A stretch of DNA of 44,422 nt, from assembly GCA_902777325.1 (NCBI GenBank), contig CACYTH010000018.1, forward strand, positions 1 through 44,422. The letters run 5' to 3'. The stretch's first letter is position 1; the number at the start of each line of letters is the position of its first letter. The position numbers were made by a program, and so were the translations under genes. Below the pieces are notes generated by a model. It made no database searches. It saw only the letters and a program-made list of their open reading frames with translations, and had not been told where the DNA came from. Source of the stretch: an uncultured Coriobacteriaceae bacterium (lineage in GTDB: Bacteria; Actinomycetota; Coriobacteriia; Coriobacteriales; Atopobiaceae). Below are positions 41,747-44,422 of the stretch, one piece after another.

Positions 41747-42640
41747 TTGAGTCACGCAAATGGGAGTGAGGCTGATGCCTCCAAAGCCAGCCGCCTGTTG
41801 GTGCTGCTCGTTGGCGTCATGGTGCTCGTGATCGGGCTCTTTGCCATCAGGTCTCTCATCGATGCCATGAGCGACAGGGTTGCCCGTAGGAACGACTTCG
41901 GCAAAACCGTCGTCAACACGACAACCGTGGATTCCAAGGAGGTTCAGAGCCTTCGCATCGATTGGGGCTCGGGGTCGGTCTACATCGGTGTGGCAGACGA
42001 TGCCGAGGCGGACGGCGAGATACTGATACGCGAGACCTATCCCGATACGGGAGAGGGCGACCACCCTCTGCAGCTCGAGGTGGAGCAAGGCGAGCTCGCG
42101 ATCGGCCTTGGGACGACTGACACCAAAAGGTTTCCCGAGACGAGCAGGTATCTGGAGGTGTTGCTGCCACCAGACTACGAGGGCGAGCTCGACGAAGTTC
42201 GCGTGACAATGGCAGCGGGAGAATTCGAGGCCTCTCAGATCGGCTGCGCGCAGCTATGGGCCGAGGCGTCGAGTGGTCGCATCCTCATTGATGGAGCGGC
42301 GGCTGATGACCTGCGTCTCGTGATTACGAGCGGCGACGCAAAGGTCGAAGGTGCGTTTTCGAATGACGTGCAGCTGGATGTGAGCAGCGGTTCGATTGAC
42401 GTTACCAACACGGTCACGCCACGCACCTGCAAAGTGACGGTCGGGGCTGGTGAGGCCGTGTTGGCGCTGCCGCGCGACGCGAATGTCGCGATTCGCTCTC
42501 GTGTTGGTTCTGGCTCGTTCGACCTGGGGTTTGCCCACAGGAACGAGGGTGACTCACTATTGGTGGGCAAGGGTGACTACCAGATCAATACGCTGGTGGC
42601 CGATGTGGGAAGCGGATCGCTACGCATCGAGCCAATCTGA
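41747..42640 (+). CDS. DUF4097 family membrane-anchored beta-helix-like protein
   Basis: A 297-residue protein with one N-terminal membrane segment (LLVLLVGVMVLVIGLFAIRSLI, about 17-38) and an outer or inner part made of short repeated strands: VQSLRIDWGSGSVYIGV, DLRLVITSGDAKVEG, VQLDVSSGSIDVTN and VADVGSGSLRIEPI. The SGSxxV repeat is characteristic of the DUF4097 putative adhesin-like family. Function unknown; relatives often lie next to envelope stress regulators, not seen here. The start is a TTG at 41747 with GAGGTGACACGGG. Confidence 0.78.
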   Translation: MSHANGSEADASKASRLLVLLVGVMVLVIGLFAIRSLIDAMSDRVARRNDFGKTVVNTTTVDSKEVQSLRIDWGSGSVYIGVADDAEADGEILIRETYPDTGEGDHPLQLEVEQGELAIGLGTTDTKRFPETSRYLEVLLPPDYEGELDEVRVTMAAGEFEASQIGCAQLWAEASSGRILIDGAAADDLRLVITSGDAKVEGAFSNDVQLDVSSGSIDVTNTVTPRTCKVTVGAGEAVLALPRDANVAIRSRVGSGSFDLGFAHRNEGDSLLVGKGDYQINTLVADVGSGSLRIEPI

Positions 42641-42738
42641 GGCCCCACAAAGTAGGCTGCTTAGCTCGGCCGTCAGCCCACTTCCTCGTTCCCTGCATCC
42701 TTCCGCCGCTCTCTTTGGCGGGTAGCTTAGGTGCGTGA

Positions 42739-44262
<1,524 letters not shown>

Positions 44263-44410
44263 GGCTGACGGGGCACAATAAAGCGGGACAATAAGGCTTC
44301 GAACGTTTTCGGGACTGGGTTGGGTCGGCATAACGTTTCTGTTGGTTTGACCTAAAGGGAGGGTCTCCCTAACCTTCGGATTGTCTAGGTTCGAAGCGAA
44401 AGGAAGACCC

Positions 44411-44422
44411 ATGGAGAATCTT
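44411..44422 (+). CDS. Start of a gene cut by the window edge
   Basis: ATG at 44411 preceded by GAAAGGAAGACCC; only MENL is visible. The product cannot be told. Confidence 0.45.

Noticed and set aside
44382..44410. LicT/SacY-type antiterminator target (GGATTGT...) before the last gene
   Set aside because: Only the first seven bases fit; the second half and a following terminator are absent.

Overview
The window is a GC-rich, densely coded bacterial chromosome segment. The gene set fits a host-associated anaerobic actinobacterium of the class Coriobacteriia (an Olsenella/Atopobium/Collinsella type): a transketolase split into two subunits, a clostripain-family lipoprotein protease, a trp operon behind a T-box, a mannose-family PTS for an Amadori-type amino sugar, a GH1 6-phospho-beta-glycosidase, and many ATGA-coupled genes with strong AGGAGG ribosome binding sites. 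The taxon is inferred from gene content only.

Layout. 1-5.7 kb: minus-strand genes for a C11 lipoprotein protease, a small hypothetical, a MATE exporter, a YoaK/DUF1275 membrane protein and a NimA-like flavin-binding oxidoreductase. 5.8-12.06 kb: a metallophosphoesterase gene cut in two by about 5.7 kb of foreign DNA. That DNA carries a BsuBI/PstI-type restriction-modification pair (predicted site CTGCAG) and a second, translationally coupled pair, AbiH plus a DUF4238 protein. This is the most interesting part of the window: a compact defence cassette without any visible recombinase, scarless in the sense that no target duplication was found, with a short piece of the target gene lost.

12.3-22.3 kb: a winged-helix protein of unknown role, a HelD-like helicase, a tiny EF-hand protein, split transketolase, YsxC/EngB GTPase, a low-complexity membrane-anchored protein, TrmB, a small unknown protein and a macrodomain-HTH fusion. 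22.5-27.6 kb: a tryptophan T-box riboswitch (specifier UGG) in front of trpD-trpC-trpF-trpB-trpA, without trpE/trpG, and with an unusual long hairpin between trpF and trpB. 27.7-32.1 kb: a DUF4342 membrane protein, a HAD phosphatase coupled to an L-asparaginase, a CPBP protease whose promoter is covered by a 35-bp perfect dyad, and a small protein coupled to an ArsR-DUF2087 regulator with a likely autoregulatory dyad.

32.2-39.9 kb: a GntR/UTRA regulator divergent from a catabolic locus: two SIS-domain deglycase-like enzymes, a DMT permease, and mannose-family PTS EIIA, EIIB, EIIC and EIID, then a beta-phosphoglucomutase-like HAD protein. The organisation resembles the Salmonella gfr (glucoselysine/fructoselysine) system. 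CTTGTA/TACAAG sites recur in the two intergenic regions, and one perfect palindrome lies inside the DMT gene; together they outline the GntR regulon. The EIIC gene is broken by a frameshift with loss of a few codons. 39.9-44.4 kb: a candidate SOS box, a HicAB toxin-antitoxin pair with a palindromic operator, a ROK sugar kinase lacking the usual zinc motif, a DUF4097 membrane protein, a GH1 6-phospho-beta-glycosidase and the first four codons of another gene.

All identifications are from reading translated sequence against remembered family motifs; no database search was possible.
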